From positions 1,123,041 through 1,187,040 of the forward strand of contig NZ_CP040846.1 of NCBI RefSeq assembly GCF_006274605.1: a DNA stretch of 64,000 nucleotides, in the 5' to 3' direction. Both the position numbers and the translations under genes were made by a program. The DNA is from Thermococcus indicus (GTDB lineage: Archaea; Methanobacteriota_B; Thermococci; Thermococcales; Thermococcaceae). Of the stretch, positions 25,288-32,749 are shown one piece after another. Below the pieces are notes generated by a model, which was given only the letters and a program-made list of their open reading frames with translations, was not told where the DNA came from and did not search any database. Position 1 is the first letter of the stretch. Each line of letters opens with the position of its first letter.

Positions 25288-25749
25288 GTGAAACTCAGAG
25301 AACTTCACATTTTTGTCCTTGCCTCAGCAATGGCGTGGGAGCTTTTCCTCGCATACAACGCACCCCAGCTGGACGACTACTACATCAAAGGCGGAATGAT
25401 TCATCTGAGCAGTGGAGTCATCAAATGCTGGAGGGAGTACTCACCATCATTAACTTTTGTTATTCTCGTTCTCCTCCCCGCTCTCGTCTTGCTCGCCCTG
25501 TATCTCCTCTTCAAGAAAGCCACCCTAAAGAAATCGGGTCTCGCGATTGGAGTGCCCGTTCTGTTGGTGGTTCTCGTCTCCCTCATAAACCCCGATAGTT
25601 CTCTCTTGGCCCTGCCCGTCATCTCCGTCGGCGTTGGTGCTGTGCTCGGGGAAGGAAAAGGGGAGAAGGCGTTGCTCGCTATCGAGGGCTTTTTGCCGGG
25701 TTTTGTTGTGCTTACGATAATACTCGGCGGGCTTGCGGTCAGTTGCTGA
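25288..25749 (+). CDS. Small membrane protein, array copy B2
   Basis: Intact 153-residue membrane protein, GTG start at 25288 after GGGGGTGA. It has an N-terminal TM (IFVLASAMAWELFLAY), a loop with DDYYIKGG and one cysteine, SPSLTFVILVLLPALVLLALYLLF, a Lys-rich turn, and further hydrophobic segments ending GGLAVSC. It is homologous to B1 over its whole length and more distantly to the A copies, which share AWE, YY-x-K and SPS-x-F. Function is unknown. Confidence 0.65.
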   Translation: MKLRELHIFVLASAMAWELFLAYNAPQLDDYYIKGGMIHLSSGVIKCWREYSPSLTFVILVLLPALVLLALYLLFKKATLKKSGLAIGVPVLLVVLVSLINPDSSLLALPVISVGVGAVLGEGKGEKALLAIEGFLPGFVVLTIILGGLAVSC

Positions 25750-25765
25750 TGGAAGGGGAAGCACC

Positions 25766-26217
25766 ATGAGACGAGTCATGCCATTCCTGCTCCCCATCGT
25801 CGAGTTCGCACTTGCCTTTGCCGTCCCGCGAGAGGACTACGTGAAGGCCCTCTGCTGGTCGAGAAGCCCTCCCGCCTGTTCCTTCGAGTTCTCTCCCTCC
25901 CCGGTCTTCTTCTTAGCCGTTGCGCTTCCTTCGTCCTTCTCACGGTTCTCTCGCTCTGGAGAACCTGGAGGGAAACCGCCATTCTCTCGGGCTCCGCTGG
26001 AGTCGCCGTGCTCATCGGTACCGCGCTCTTAACCTTCCAAGAAGAAACTGCTCTGCTGGCCGTTCTAATCCTCTCGCCCCTTCTCCAGTGGGTGTTTGCA
26101 AAAGTTGCGGGGGCTCAAATCGAAAAGAAGGGAGGAGCTCTCCGGACGGTCCCAGCCGTCCTGAGCTTCATCGCCGTCTCGATTGTGGTGCGCATGGGTC
26201 TAGCAGTGAGTATATGA
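25766..26217 (+). pseudogene. Array copy A3, frameshifted
   Basis: ATG 25766 encodes MRRVMPFLLPIVEFALAFAV, then EDYVKALC and FEFSPSPVFFLAVAL. At about 25926-25932 one base appears to be missing. Restoring it continues as PFVLLTVLSLWRTWRE and on through the frame ending at TGA 26217 (RMGLAVSI). The order of motifs (YVKA, C, FSPS-x-F, LW-x2-W) is that of A1 and A2. It ends 1 base before the convergent ftsY stop. It is more G+C-rich than the other copies. Confidence 0.55.
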
Positions 26218-26218
26218 T

Positions 26219-27202
26219 TCACCCCTCTCCAAAAATCCTCTCCACAAACCACTTCTCGTCGAAGGGCCTTAGGTCGTCGTAGCCCTGACCAACGCCGACG
26301 AAGAGTATCGGCGCTCCAATCGCGTGGCTTATGCTCAGAGCCGCACCGCCGCGGGCGTCAGCATCGAGCTTGGTGAGGATTACGCCGTCTATCTTAACCG
26401 CCTCGTTGAACTGCTTCGCCTGCTCTACTACTGAGTTGCCGGCAAGGCTGTCGCCGACGAATATCACCAGGTCCGGCTTGGTTACGCGCGCTATCTTCTT
26501 CATCTCGTCCATGAGGTTTCTGTTCAGCTCGTTCCTCCCGGCGGTGTCTATGAGGACGACATCCAATCCCCTGGCCTTTGCATGCTGGATCGCGTCGTAG
26601 GCAACCGCAGCTGGATCTGCTCCGTAGGAGTGCTTGATGACCTTGACGCCGACGCGCCTTGCGTGCTCCTCGACCTGCTCTATCGCTCCAGCCCTGAAGG
26701 TGTCGCTCGCGGCTATGACGACGCCGAGACCGTTCTTCCTGAGCCAGTGGGCGAGCTTGGCTATGGTGGTCGTCTTTCCGGAGCCGTTGAAGCCCACGAA
26801 GGCTATGACGAAGGGTTTCTCCTCCTTGGACTTGATGAGCTCGATGAGGTCTATCTTCTTCTCGGGGGTTAGAATCTCCAGTATCGCCTCCCTGAGGCCG
26901 TCCTCAATGAGCTTGCCTTTGTTGGTTCCGATGCGAACTTTCTTCCCAACGAGATTCTCATTGATTTTCTCCCTCAGGGCTTCCACGGTTTCGAGGGCAA
27001 CGTCCGCCTCCAAAAGTTCAATTTCCAGCTCGTCCAGTGCCTCTTCAACGTCCTTCTCCTTTATCTCAACCTGGAGGAGCTTTTCAATGAACCCCTTTTT
27101 TTCCTCTGGAGTCCCCTTTTCAAGGGTCTTCTCTTCCTCCTCTATCTTCTCTTCAACGGTCTTTGTGAACTTCTTGAGCTTTTCCCGGAGTTTTCCGAAC
27201 AT
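26219..27202 (-). CDS. ftsY: Signal recognition particle receptor FtsY
   Basis: SRP receptor GTPase that docks SRP-ribosome complexes at the membrane. It has 327 residues: an acidic N-terminal segment (about 10-40), the N domain, and the G domain with P-loop GFNGSGKTT (137-145), [15 protein letters not shown] and TKLD motifs. The C-terminus reads [16 protein letters not shown] 27202 is favoured by GGTGG at 5 nt; the GTG at 27211 is part of that site. The TATA box is TTATATAGG at about 27238. Confidence 0.96.
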   Translation of the reverse strand: MFGKLREKLKKFTKTVEEKIEEEEKTLEKGTPEEKKGFIEKLLQVEIKEKDVEEALDELEIELLEADVALETVEALREKINENLVGKKVRIGTNKGKLIEDGLREAILEILTPEKKIDLIELIKSKEEKPFVIAFVGFNGSGKTTTIAKLAHWLRKNGLGVVIAASDTFRAGAIEQVEEHARRVGVKVIKHSYGADPAAVAYDAIQHAKARGLDVVLIDTAGRNELNRNLMDEMKKIARVTKPDLVIFVGDSLAGNSVVEQAKQFNEAVKIDGVILTKLDADARGGAALSISHAIGAPILFVGVGQGYDDLRPFDEKWFVERIFGEG

Positions 27203-27232
27203 CTTCACCACCTGATGAGCGAGCGACTTAAG

Positions 27233-27243
27233 CCTATATAATT
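27233..27243 (-). promoter_or_regulatory. TATA box for ftsY
   Basis: The minus strand reads AATTATATAGG, 31-41 bases before the ftsY ATG. Confidence 0.6.
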
Positions 27244-27265
27244 ATTATGATAATTATTATGAAGT

Positions 27266-27323
27266 GCCCTCGGCGATAGCTGGTGTCATCACACCTCAGA
27301 CCCGAAGCCACTCGTCATCGGGC
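27266..27323 (-). ncRNA. C/D box sRNA candidate (2'-O-methylation guide)
   Basis: The minus strand reads in order: GCCC stem, box C (G)ATGACGA, a 12-nt guide GTGGCTTCGGGT, box D' CTGA, a 4-nt linker, box C' TGATGA, a 12-nt guide CACCAGCTATCG, box D CCGA and GGGC, which pairs with the 5' GCCC. Both guides have exactly the 12-nt length typical of archaeal sRNPs. C and D each differ from consensus at one base; C' and D' are perfect. A TATA box is centred 25-26 bases upstream of the 5' end. It would guide fibrillarin-L7Ae-Nop5 methylation of rRNA or tRNA. The D guide complements GAUAGCUGGU, a motif I recall from domain II of 23S rRNA. Confidence 0.75.
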
Positions 27324-27344
27324 GGGGGTGTCTCATCCCCGGAG

Positions 27345-27352
27345 TTTATAAA
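27345..27352 (-). promoter_or_regulatory. TATA box for the C/D sRNA
   Basis: TTTATAAA, self-complementary, is centred 25-26 bases upstream of the GCCC that opens the sRNA. That is the expected distance to a transcription start. It lies in a gap with no coding frame. Confidence 0.6.
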
Positions 27353-27365
27353 CCGCACGCGCCAT

Positions 27366-27815
27366 TCAGTACCTCCTGACGTAGGTTTTGCTCTCGACTA
27401 TTCGCCCGTCCTCCAGACGCATCACATCGACCCTTTCGAACCCGACGGTTTCCCTCTTGTATGCGATTAGATAGTCAATGAAGTCCTTGATTCTGTAGCG
27501 CGTTATCGAATCCTTCACGTACTTGTGTTCGTACAGCAGGATGAGCTTGTCCATGTGCTCTCCCAGCCACTTCTGGAGCCTTTCTCTCTCGGCCTTTGAG
27601 CGCGAGAGGGGATTGATTATCAGGTACACATCGAAGTCGTCACTCTCAAACGGTGGGCCGATGTAGACGTCACCGTTCACCTGGAATGGAAGGTATTCAG
27701 CAAGCACGCGCCTGCCGTCCTTGCTCCAGGCATTGATGTATATTTTCGCAAGCCTCTTCCCGTCTCCAGTTATTAAAACGGCTCCCGAGTTCAGTTCGGC
27801 TATTTTCTTCAGCAT
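27366..27815 (-). CDS. Conserved hypothetical protein
   Basis: A 149-residue soluble protein (MLKKIAELNSGAVLITGDGK...) that I do not recognise. It looks alpha/beta, with a strand-rich first half (AKIYINAWSK, VYIGPPFESDDFDVYLIINP) and a Lys/Arg-rich helical second half (KAERERLQKWLGEHMDK). The acidic ESDDFD followed by VYLIIN could be a nucleotide- or metal-binding loop, but that is a guess. Start candidates are ATG 27815, ATG 27821 and GTG 27824; none has a strong ribosome site. Codon use matches the genome. Confidence 0.65.
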   Translation of the reverse strand: MLKKIAELNSGAVLITGDGKRLAKIYINAWSKDGRRVLAEYLPFQVNGDVYIGPPFESDDFDVYLIINPLSRSKAERERLQKWLGEHMDKLILLYEHKYVKDSITRYRIKDFIDYLIAYKRETVGFERVDVMRLEDGRIVESKTYVRRY

Positions 27816-27884
27816 GGTCATCACAAAAAACTTTTACCGGGTGGTTAAAATCCTTTCTCAAATTTTCGGTTTTTCTGTAACCGC

Positions 27885-27896
27885 AAACTATATATT
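27885..27896 (+). promoter_or_regulatory. TATA box for BMP ABC operon
   Basis: AAACTATATATT, about 45 bases before ATG 27938, is the strongest TATA box in the area. The leader carries GGGGTG. Confidence 0.65.
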
Positions 27897-27937
27897 CCGT
27901 CTGGAGTTATACCTTTGAAAACTCGTGGGGTGTTAGC

Positions 27938-29167
27938 ATGAAGAAATGGTTAAGTCTGTTTTTAATAGGCCTCATGGCCCTCAGTGTCGTGGCCAGCGGC
28001 TGTATATCCCCCGGTGGGGAGGAGTCCACCAAAGGCGCCATCGCCATCGTCTATGATGTCGGCGGGAGGGGTGACCTGAGCTTCAACGACATGGCCTACC
28101 TCGGTGCCAGCAAAGCGGCGAAGGACTTCAACCTCGACCTCGTTGAGCTCCAGAGCAACAGCGAGGACGACTACGTTAAGAACCTCGAGACCCTTGCCGC
28201 CCAGAAGAAGTACCTCGTTATCATAGCCGTGGGCTTCATGATGACCGACGCCGTTAAGCAGGTCGCGGATGAGTATCCCGACCAGAAGTTCGCCATCATC
28301 GATGGTTACATCCCTGACAAAGACAACGTCATGAGCATCCTCTTCAAGGAGAACGAGGGATCGGCCCTTGCCGGTGCACTCGCTGGCCTCATAGCGGCCA
28401 ACGACGGCAAGGACAAGGTCGGCATCGTTCTCGGAATGGAGATACCCGTTCTCTACAAGTTTGAGGCCGGCTACCGCTTCGGTGTTAAGTGGGCCGAGGA
28501 CTACTACAAGCAGAAGGAGGGCAAGGACGTTACCGTGGACGTTATCTACCAGTACACCGGAAGCTTCGGCGACGCCGCCAAGGGTAAGGCGGCGGCGAGG
28601 GCCCAGCTCGCCCAGGGCGCCTGGGTTATCTACCAGGTCGCCGGCGGAACCGGACTCGGCGTCTTTGATGCGGTTGGAGAGGTCCTTGACTCCCAGGGCA
28701 AGAAGATGGGTCCGCCCTTCGCCATCGGTGTTGACTCGGCCCAGGACTGGATCAAGCCGGGCGTCATAATAGCCAGCATGATGAAGCGCGTTGATGTCGG
28801 TGTCTACACCGCCGTCAAAGACGCCGTCGAAGGCAACTTCAAGGGTGGCATAGTCGAGCTTGGCCTTAAGGAGGACGGTGTTGGCCTCAGCACCGTTGAC
28901 GACGTTATGGCCATGTTTGACTCCCTGCCCGAGGACACCCAGCAGCAGAAGCTCAAGGATCTCGGCTTCAACAGCAGGGACGAGCTGAGGCAGTACCTCG
29001 AGGACACCAGGAAGCAGGTTCCCGACTGGATCTGGGACGCCGTCAAGGAGCTTCAGGGCAAGATCACCACCGGCGTGATCAAGGTTCCGGCTCCCATGGA
29101 TCAGGACGGAATTGGGGCAGTTAGGAACGCCAAGACCTGGCAGGAAATGATGGAACTCGCCAAGTGA
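27938..29167 (+). CDS. BMP-family (nucleoside-type) ABC substrate-binding lipoprotein
   Basis: A 409-residue receptor of the BMP/PnrA/Med family, anchored outside the membrane by a lipobox ending VASGC at C22. The mature part starts with the ligand-binding motif YDVGGRGDLSFND, followed by IAVGFMMTDAV and a characteristic EGSALAGALAGLIA segment. Relatives bind purine nucleosides. The gene is followed by an oligo-T stretch and then the ATPase and two permeases, a typical order that allows excess receptor. About 60 residues near the C-terminus (STVDDVMAMF to KITTG) form an inserted or extended helical region. Confidence 0.92.
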   Translation: MKKWLSLFLIGLMALSVVASGCISPGGEESTKGAIAIVYDVGGRGDLSFNDMAYLGASKAAKDFNLDLVELQSNSEDDYVKNLETLAAQKKYLVIIAVGFMMTDAVKQVADEYPDQKFAIIDGYIPDKDNVMSILFKENEGSALAGALAGLIAANDGKDKVGIVLGMEIPVLYKFEAGYRFGVKWAEDYYKQKEGKDVTVDVIYQYTGSFGDAAKGKAAARAQLAQGAWVIYQVAGGTGLGVFDAVGEVLDSQGKKMGPPFAIGVDSAQDWIKPGVIIASMMKRVDVGVYTAVKDAVEGNFKGGIVELGLKEDGVGLSTVDDVMAMFDSLPEDTQQQKLKDLGFNSRDELRQYLEDTRKQVPDWIWDAVKELQGKITTGVIKVPAPMDQDGIGAVRNAKTWQEMMELAK

Positions 29168-29170
29168 CCC

Positions 29171-29186
29171 TTTAATTTTCTTTTCT
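29171..29186 (+). terminator. Partial terminator between receptor and ABC genes
   Basis: TTTAATTTTCTTTTCT starts 4 bases after the receptor stop. It probably stops part of the transcripts, so that receptor mRNA exceeds that of the ATPase and permeases. Confidence 0.4.
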
Positions 29187-29209
29187 CTACTTTCAAAGGG
29201 GGTGCGGCA

Positions 29210-30748
29210 ATGGAGAGAACACCAATAATCGAGATGAAGGGAATCGTCAAGGTGTATCCGGACGGCACGAAGGCCCTCAAAGGTGTTGATCTTACGGTCA
29301 ATAAAGGCGAGATTTTGGGTCTCCTCGGTGAGAACGGTGCCGGAAAGACCACCCTCATGAAGATCCTCTTCGGGATGCTCCATCCCACGTCGGGTAAAAT
29401 TCTCATCCGGGGCGAAGAGGTTCGCTTTAAGAGCCCCTCCGATGCCATCGCCCACGGCATCGGTATGGTTCACCAGCACTTCACGCTCGTTGAAGTTTTC
29501 GATGCCCTCCACAACATAATACTCGGAATGGAGGGCCACGGGGCGTTTTCTAAGATAGACGTTTATAGGGCAAGGGAAAGGCTCCAGAGTCTCATGGACG
29601 ACCTGAACTTCCAGGTGCCCCTCGAAATCCCCGTCGAGGACCTCCCCGTTGGTGTTCAGCAGAGAATAGAGATCCTCAAGATGCTCTACCGCGACGTTGA
29701 TGTCCTCATCCTCGATGAGCCCACGGCGGTTCTCACGCCCATAGAGGTTGAGGAGCTTTTCCGTGTCCTGAGGCAGCTCAAGGCGGAGGGCAAGACCATC
29801 ATCTTCATCAGCCACAAGCTCAACGAGGTCATGGACCTCACCGACCGCGTCACAGTTATCCGAAAGGGCGAGGTCATCGGAACTGTCAACACGAGCGAGG
29901 CAACGCCCCAGCTCCTTGCCAAGATGATGGTTGGCAGGGACGTTGTCCTGAAGATAGAGAAGCCTCCAAAGGAGGCAGGGGAGCCGATTCTCCGCGTCGA
30001 GAACCTCAAGGTGATGGGTGACCGTGGCGAGATTGCTGTCAACGGCCTCTCGTTCGAGGTCCGCGCCGGCGAGATATTTGGAATAGCGGGCGTCGAGGGC
30101 AACGGCCAGACCGAGCTGATTGAGGCGATTTCCGGTCTCCGAAAGGTGGAGAGCGGTAGAATATACCTTCAGGGCAAGGACATCACGGGCAGGGGGCCAA
30201 GGGAGCTCTACGACCTCGGAATGGCACACATACCCGAGGACAGGACTCACATGGGCCTCATACTGGACATGACCGTCACGGAGAACTCCGTCCTCGGCCT
30301 CCACTGGCATCCCAGGTTCCAGCGCTTTAAGGGCGTTATAAACTGGAGCAAGGCCAGAGAACACGCCAGGTCGCTCATAGAGCAGTTCGATATCTCCGCC
30401 CCGGGTACTGAGGCACCGGTTAAGTCCCTCAGCGGTGGAAACCAGCAGAAGCTCATCGTTGCGAGGGAGGTCAGCAAGGAGCCCATATTCATCATAGCGG
30501 CCCAGCCGACGCGCGGTGTCGATGTCGCCTCGACGGAGTACATAAGGAACTACCTCGTCAAGCTCAGAAACGAGGGTAAAGCGGTCCTTCTGGTCTCGGC
30601 CGATCTGGACGAGGTTCTTCAGCTCAGCGACAGGATGGGAATAATCTACGAGGGCGAGTTCATGGGCGTTGTGAAGCCCGAGGAAGTGAACACGGAAGAG
30701 ATAGGAATGATGATGGGAGGTATCCGCTATGAAGAAATCAGGAAGTGA
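29210..30748 (+). CDS. ABC transporter ATPase, double cassette (sugar/nucleoside type)
   Basis: A 512-residue ATPase with two ABC cassettes, as in RbsA/YufO-type importers. Cassette 1 has Walker A GENGAGKTT, a signature-like VGVQQRIEI and Walker B LILDEPTAVL. Cassette 2 is degenerate: GVEGNGQTE instead of a P-loop, signature LSGGNQQK and Walker B FIIAAQPTRGVD. Such asymmetry is normal in this subfamily. It energises the permeases encoded immediately downstream, with GGGGTG before ATG 29210. Its end overlaps the first permease by 20 bases. Confidence 0.94.
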   Translation: MERTPIIEMKGIVKVYPDGTKALKGVDLTVNKGEILGLLGENGAGKTTLMKILFGMLHPTSGKILIRGEEVRFKSPSDAIAHGIGMVHQHFTLVEVFDALHNIILGMEGHGAFSKIDVYRARERLQSLMDDLNFQVPLEIPVEDLPVGVQQRIEILKMLYRDVDVLILDEPTAVLTPIEVEELFRVLRQLKAEGKTIIFISHKLNEVMDLTDRVTVIRKGEVIGTVNTSEATPQLLAKMMVGRDVVLKIEKPPKEAGEPILRVENLKVMGDRGEIAVNGLSFEVRAGEIFGIAGVEGNGQTELIEAISGLRKVESGRIYLQGKDITGRGPRELYDLGMAHIPEDRTHMGLILDMTVTENSVLGLHWHPRFQRFKGVINWSKAREHARSLIEQFDISAPGTEAPVKSLSGGNQQKLIVAREVSKEPIFIIAAQPTRGVDVASTEYIRNYLVKLRNEGKAVLLVSADLDEVLQLSDRMGIIYEGEFMGVVKPEEVNTEEIGMMMGGIRYEEIRK

Positions 30749-31778
30749 GTCCCTGAAGTCAATAAACCTCCGTCCCTTCGTCGAGAGCCTCATAGCCATA
30801 CTCGTGGGTTTCATCATCGGGGCGCTAGTCCTCCTGGCCTTCGGCTACAACCCGTGGTCCGCTTACTACTGGCTCTTCCAGGGCGCCCTTGGGTCCACGT
30901 ACGGAATAGCGTCCACGCTCAAGTACGCCACCCCGATAATGCTCACTGCGCTCACGTTTGCAATCGGCACGAGGACCGGAATCTTCAACATCGGTGCGGA
31001 GGGCTCCTTCTACTTCGGCGCCATAGCGGCTGTGATATTCACCAACGTCTGGGACAACATGCTCTTTGGCCTCGCCATGGGCATGCTCCTCGGAGCACTC
31101 TGGGCCCTCCCGGCGGCGGTGCTCAAGGTCTACCGGGGTGTGCATGAGGTCATATCCACGATAATGCTCAACTGGATCGGCTGGTTCTTCGTGCTCTGGC
31201 TCATAGTCGGCCCCTACGCCAACCCCAGCGACCCCAACAAGACCATCAGGATACCCGTTGATGCAAGGCTTCCCATCATCGGCTACGGACTTTCGATAGC
31301 CATAGTCATCGCGGTAGTTGCCGCGGTGCTCACCTACTTCCTGCTCTGGCACACCACGATGGGCTTCGGCATGCGCGCCAGTGGAATAAACCAGAAAGCC
31401 GCACGCTACGCGGGGATGAATCCAAAGATGGCGGTCATGTGGTCTTTCCTCATCGGCGGTCTCCTCAGCGGCCTCGGCGGTGCCATGAAGATCATGGGAG
31501 AGGGACCCAGCTACGCCATCAGCCAGGGCGGTGCGAACATCTACGGCTTCGGTTTCGACGGAATAGGCGTTGCCCTCGTCGGCAGGAACCACCCGGTCGG
31601 CATAATCCTATCGGCGATATTCTTTGGAATGCTCCGCGCTGGAACCGCCCTGATGCAGGCCCAGGCCCACGTCCCGCTGGAGATCATCAAGGTCATACAG
31701 GGAATCATCGTCATAACCGTCGCCATCCCGAGCCTGTACGACCTGGTTAAGAAAGCAATCCACAGGGGGGCTGCCTGA
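30729..31778 (+). CDS. ABC permease 1 (BMP/nucleoside type)
   Basis: A 349-residue BPD_transp_2 permease with about nine membrane segments and the conserved LTFAIGTRTGIFNIGAEGSF motif, used for coupling in this subfamily. ATG 30729 lies within the ATPase gene (20-base overlap), implying translational coupling. It pairs with the next gene as a heterodimeric channel. Confidence 0.92.
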   Translation: MKKSGSESLKSINLRPFVESLIAILVGFIIGALVLLAFGYNPWSAYYWLFQGALGSTYGIASTLKYATPIMLTALTFAIGTRTGIFNIGAEGSFYFGAIAAVIFTNVWDNMLFGLAMGMLLGALWALPAAVLKVYRGVHEVISTIMLNWIGWFFVLWLIVGPYANPSDPNKTIRIPVDARLPIIGYGLSIAIVIAVVAAVLTYFLLWHTTMGFGMRASGINQKAARYAGMNPKMAVMWSFLIGGLLSGLGGAMKIMGEGPSYAISQGGANIYGFGFDGIGVALVGRNHPVGIILSAIFFGMLRAGTALMQAQAHVPLEIIKVIQGIIVITVAIPSLYDLVKKAIHRGAA

Positions 31779-32671
31779 TGGACGTTGGATCCGTGCTCTC
31801 CATCCTGATAACCTCCCTAATGGCCATGGTGCCCATAGTGCTCACGAGCGTTGGCGCCGCGTGGAGCGAGAGGGCCGGAGTTGTCAGCATCGGCTACGAG
31901 GGTGTTCTGCTCATGAGCGCCTTCTTCGGTGCAATATTCGCCGAACTCACCAGCAACGCAGTGGTGGGACTGCTCGGCGGCATTTTCGTTGGAATACTCC
32001 TTGGAATGCTGCACGGTGTCCTCACCGTCTACCTCAAGGGAGACCACGTTATCCCCGGTATAGGCATCAACCTGCTCGCCATGGGTGTCGTCCCCTTCGG
32101 TATCCTCGCCTACTGGGGAACCGCCGGCCAGCACCAGCTTCCACACGACGCCCAGATGTGGCACTTAAAGACACCCTACGGTGAGCTCAGTCCGATGGTT
32201 CCCGTGACCATCATCATCGCGCTGGTCACCTGGTGGGTGCTCTTCAAGACCCCGCTCGGACTCCGCGTGCGCTCCGTCGGTGAGAACCCGGAGGCAGCCG
32301 ATGCCCTGGGTATAAACGTCGAGAAGTACAGGTTCTGGTCAACGGTCTACGGACACGCCCTGGCCGGCCTCGGCGGAGCGTTCATGAGCGTGGACTGGCT
32401 CGGCCTCGTGCACAAGACCATGTCCGGAGGCAGGGGTTTCATAGCCCTCGCCAACATGGTCTTCAGCGGCTGGAACCCGCTCGTCTCCCTCATCGGCGGC
32501 TGGCTCTTCGGATTCTTCGACGCCCTTGCCGCATGGCTCGCCCCGAAGCACATAATCCCCGGGCAGTTCATCCTGATGCTGCCCTACATAATGACCCTCA
32601 TCATCGTGGCGGGCATCATCGGCAAGGCCAGGCCGCCGAAGTGGGACGGAAGGCCCTACAAGAGGGAGTGA
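31778..32671 (+). CDS. ABC permease 2 (BMP/nucleoside type)
   Basis: A 297-residue second permease of the importer, with AWSERAGVVSIGYEGVLLMSAF as the counterpart of the GIFNIGAEG motif in permease 1. Its ATG overlaps the stop of permease 1 by one base. It has six to eight hydrophobic segments and a C-terminus rich in Lys/Arg. T-rich sequence (TCTCTTTTCTCTGCTCTTT, 32677-32695) follows the stop and probably ends the operon. Confidence 0.92.
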   Translation: MDVGSVLSILITSLMAMVPIVLTSVGAAWSERAGVVSIGYEGVLLMSAFFGAIFAELTSNAVVGLLGGIFVGILLGMLHGVLTVYLKGDHVIPGIGINLLAMGVVPFGILAYWGTAGQHQLPHDAQMWHLKTPYGELSPMVPVTIIIALVTWWVLFKTPLGLRVRSVGENPEAADALGINVEKYRFWSTVYGHALAGLGGAFMSVDWLGLVHKTMSGGRGFIALANMVFSGWNPLVSLIGGWLFGFFDALAAWLAPKHIIPGQFILMLPYIMTLIIVAGIIGKARPPKWDGRPYKRE

Positions 32672-32676
32672 CCCAT

Positions 32677-32695
32677 CTCTTTTCTCTGCTCTTTA
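32677..32695 (+). terminator. T-rich end of the BMP operon
   Basis: TCTCTTTTCTCTGCTCTTT begins 6 bases after the last permease stop, with no further coding on this strand until 33835. Confidence 0.35.
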
Positions 32696-32749
32696 TTCCC
32701 TATGATGGCAAAACACGGCCACAATGGGGAAAAGAAAAGTGAATCCGAA

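Larger units (their letters stand above)
23029..26217 (+). repeat. Tandem array of paralogous small membrane-protein genes
   Basis: Five related membrane-protein genes of 150-160 codons lie head to tail (A1, B1, A2, B2, A3), with one unrelated secreted-protein gene after A1. Shared motifs are an N-terminal AWE(L/F) helix, YY(V/I)K with nearby cysteines, and SPS followed by FVLLV. A copies are closest to A copies and B to B, suggesting duplication of an A-B unit. Three of the five carry single-base frameshifts. Confidence 0.65.

Noticed and set aside
27962-30817. A 951-codon open frame antisense to the BMP receptor, ABC ATPase and first permease
   Set aside because: It mirrors four well-identified genes codon for codon, a known effect of G+C-rich third positions. 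It has no ribosome site, no recognisable domain and low-complexity Leu/Val/Asp content.
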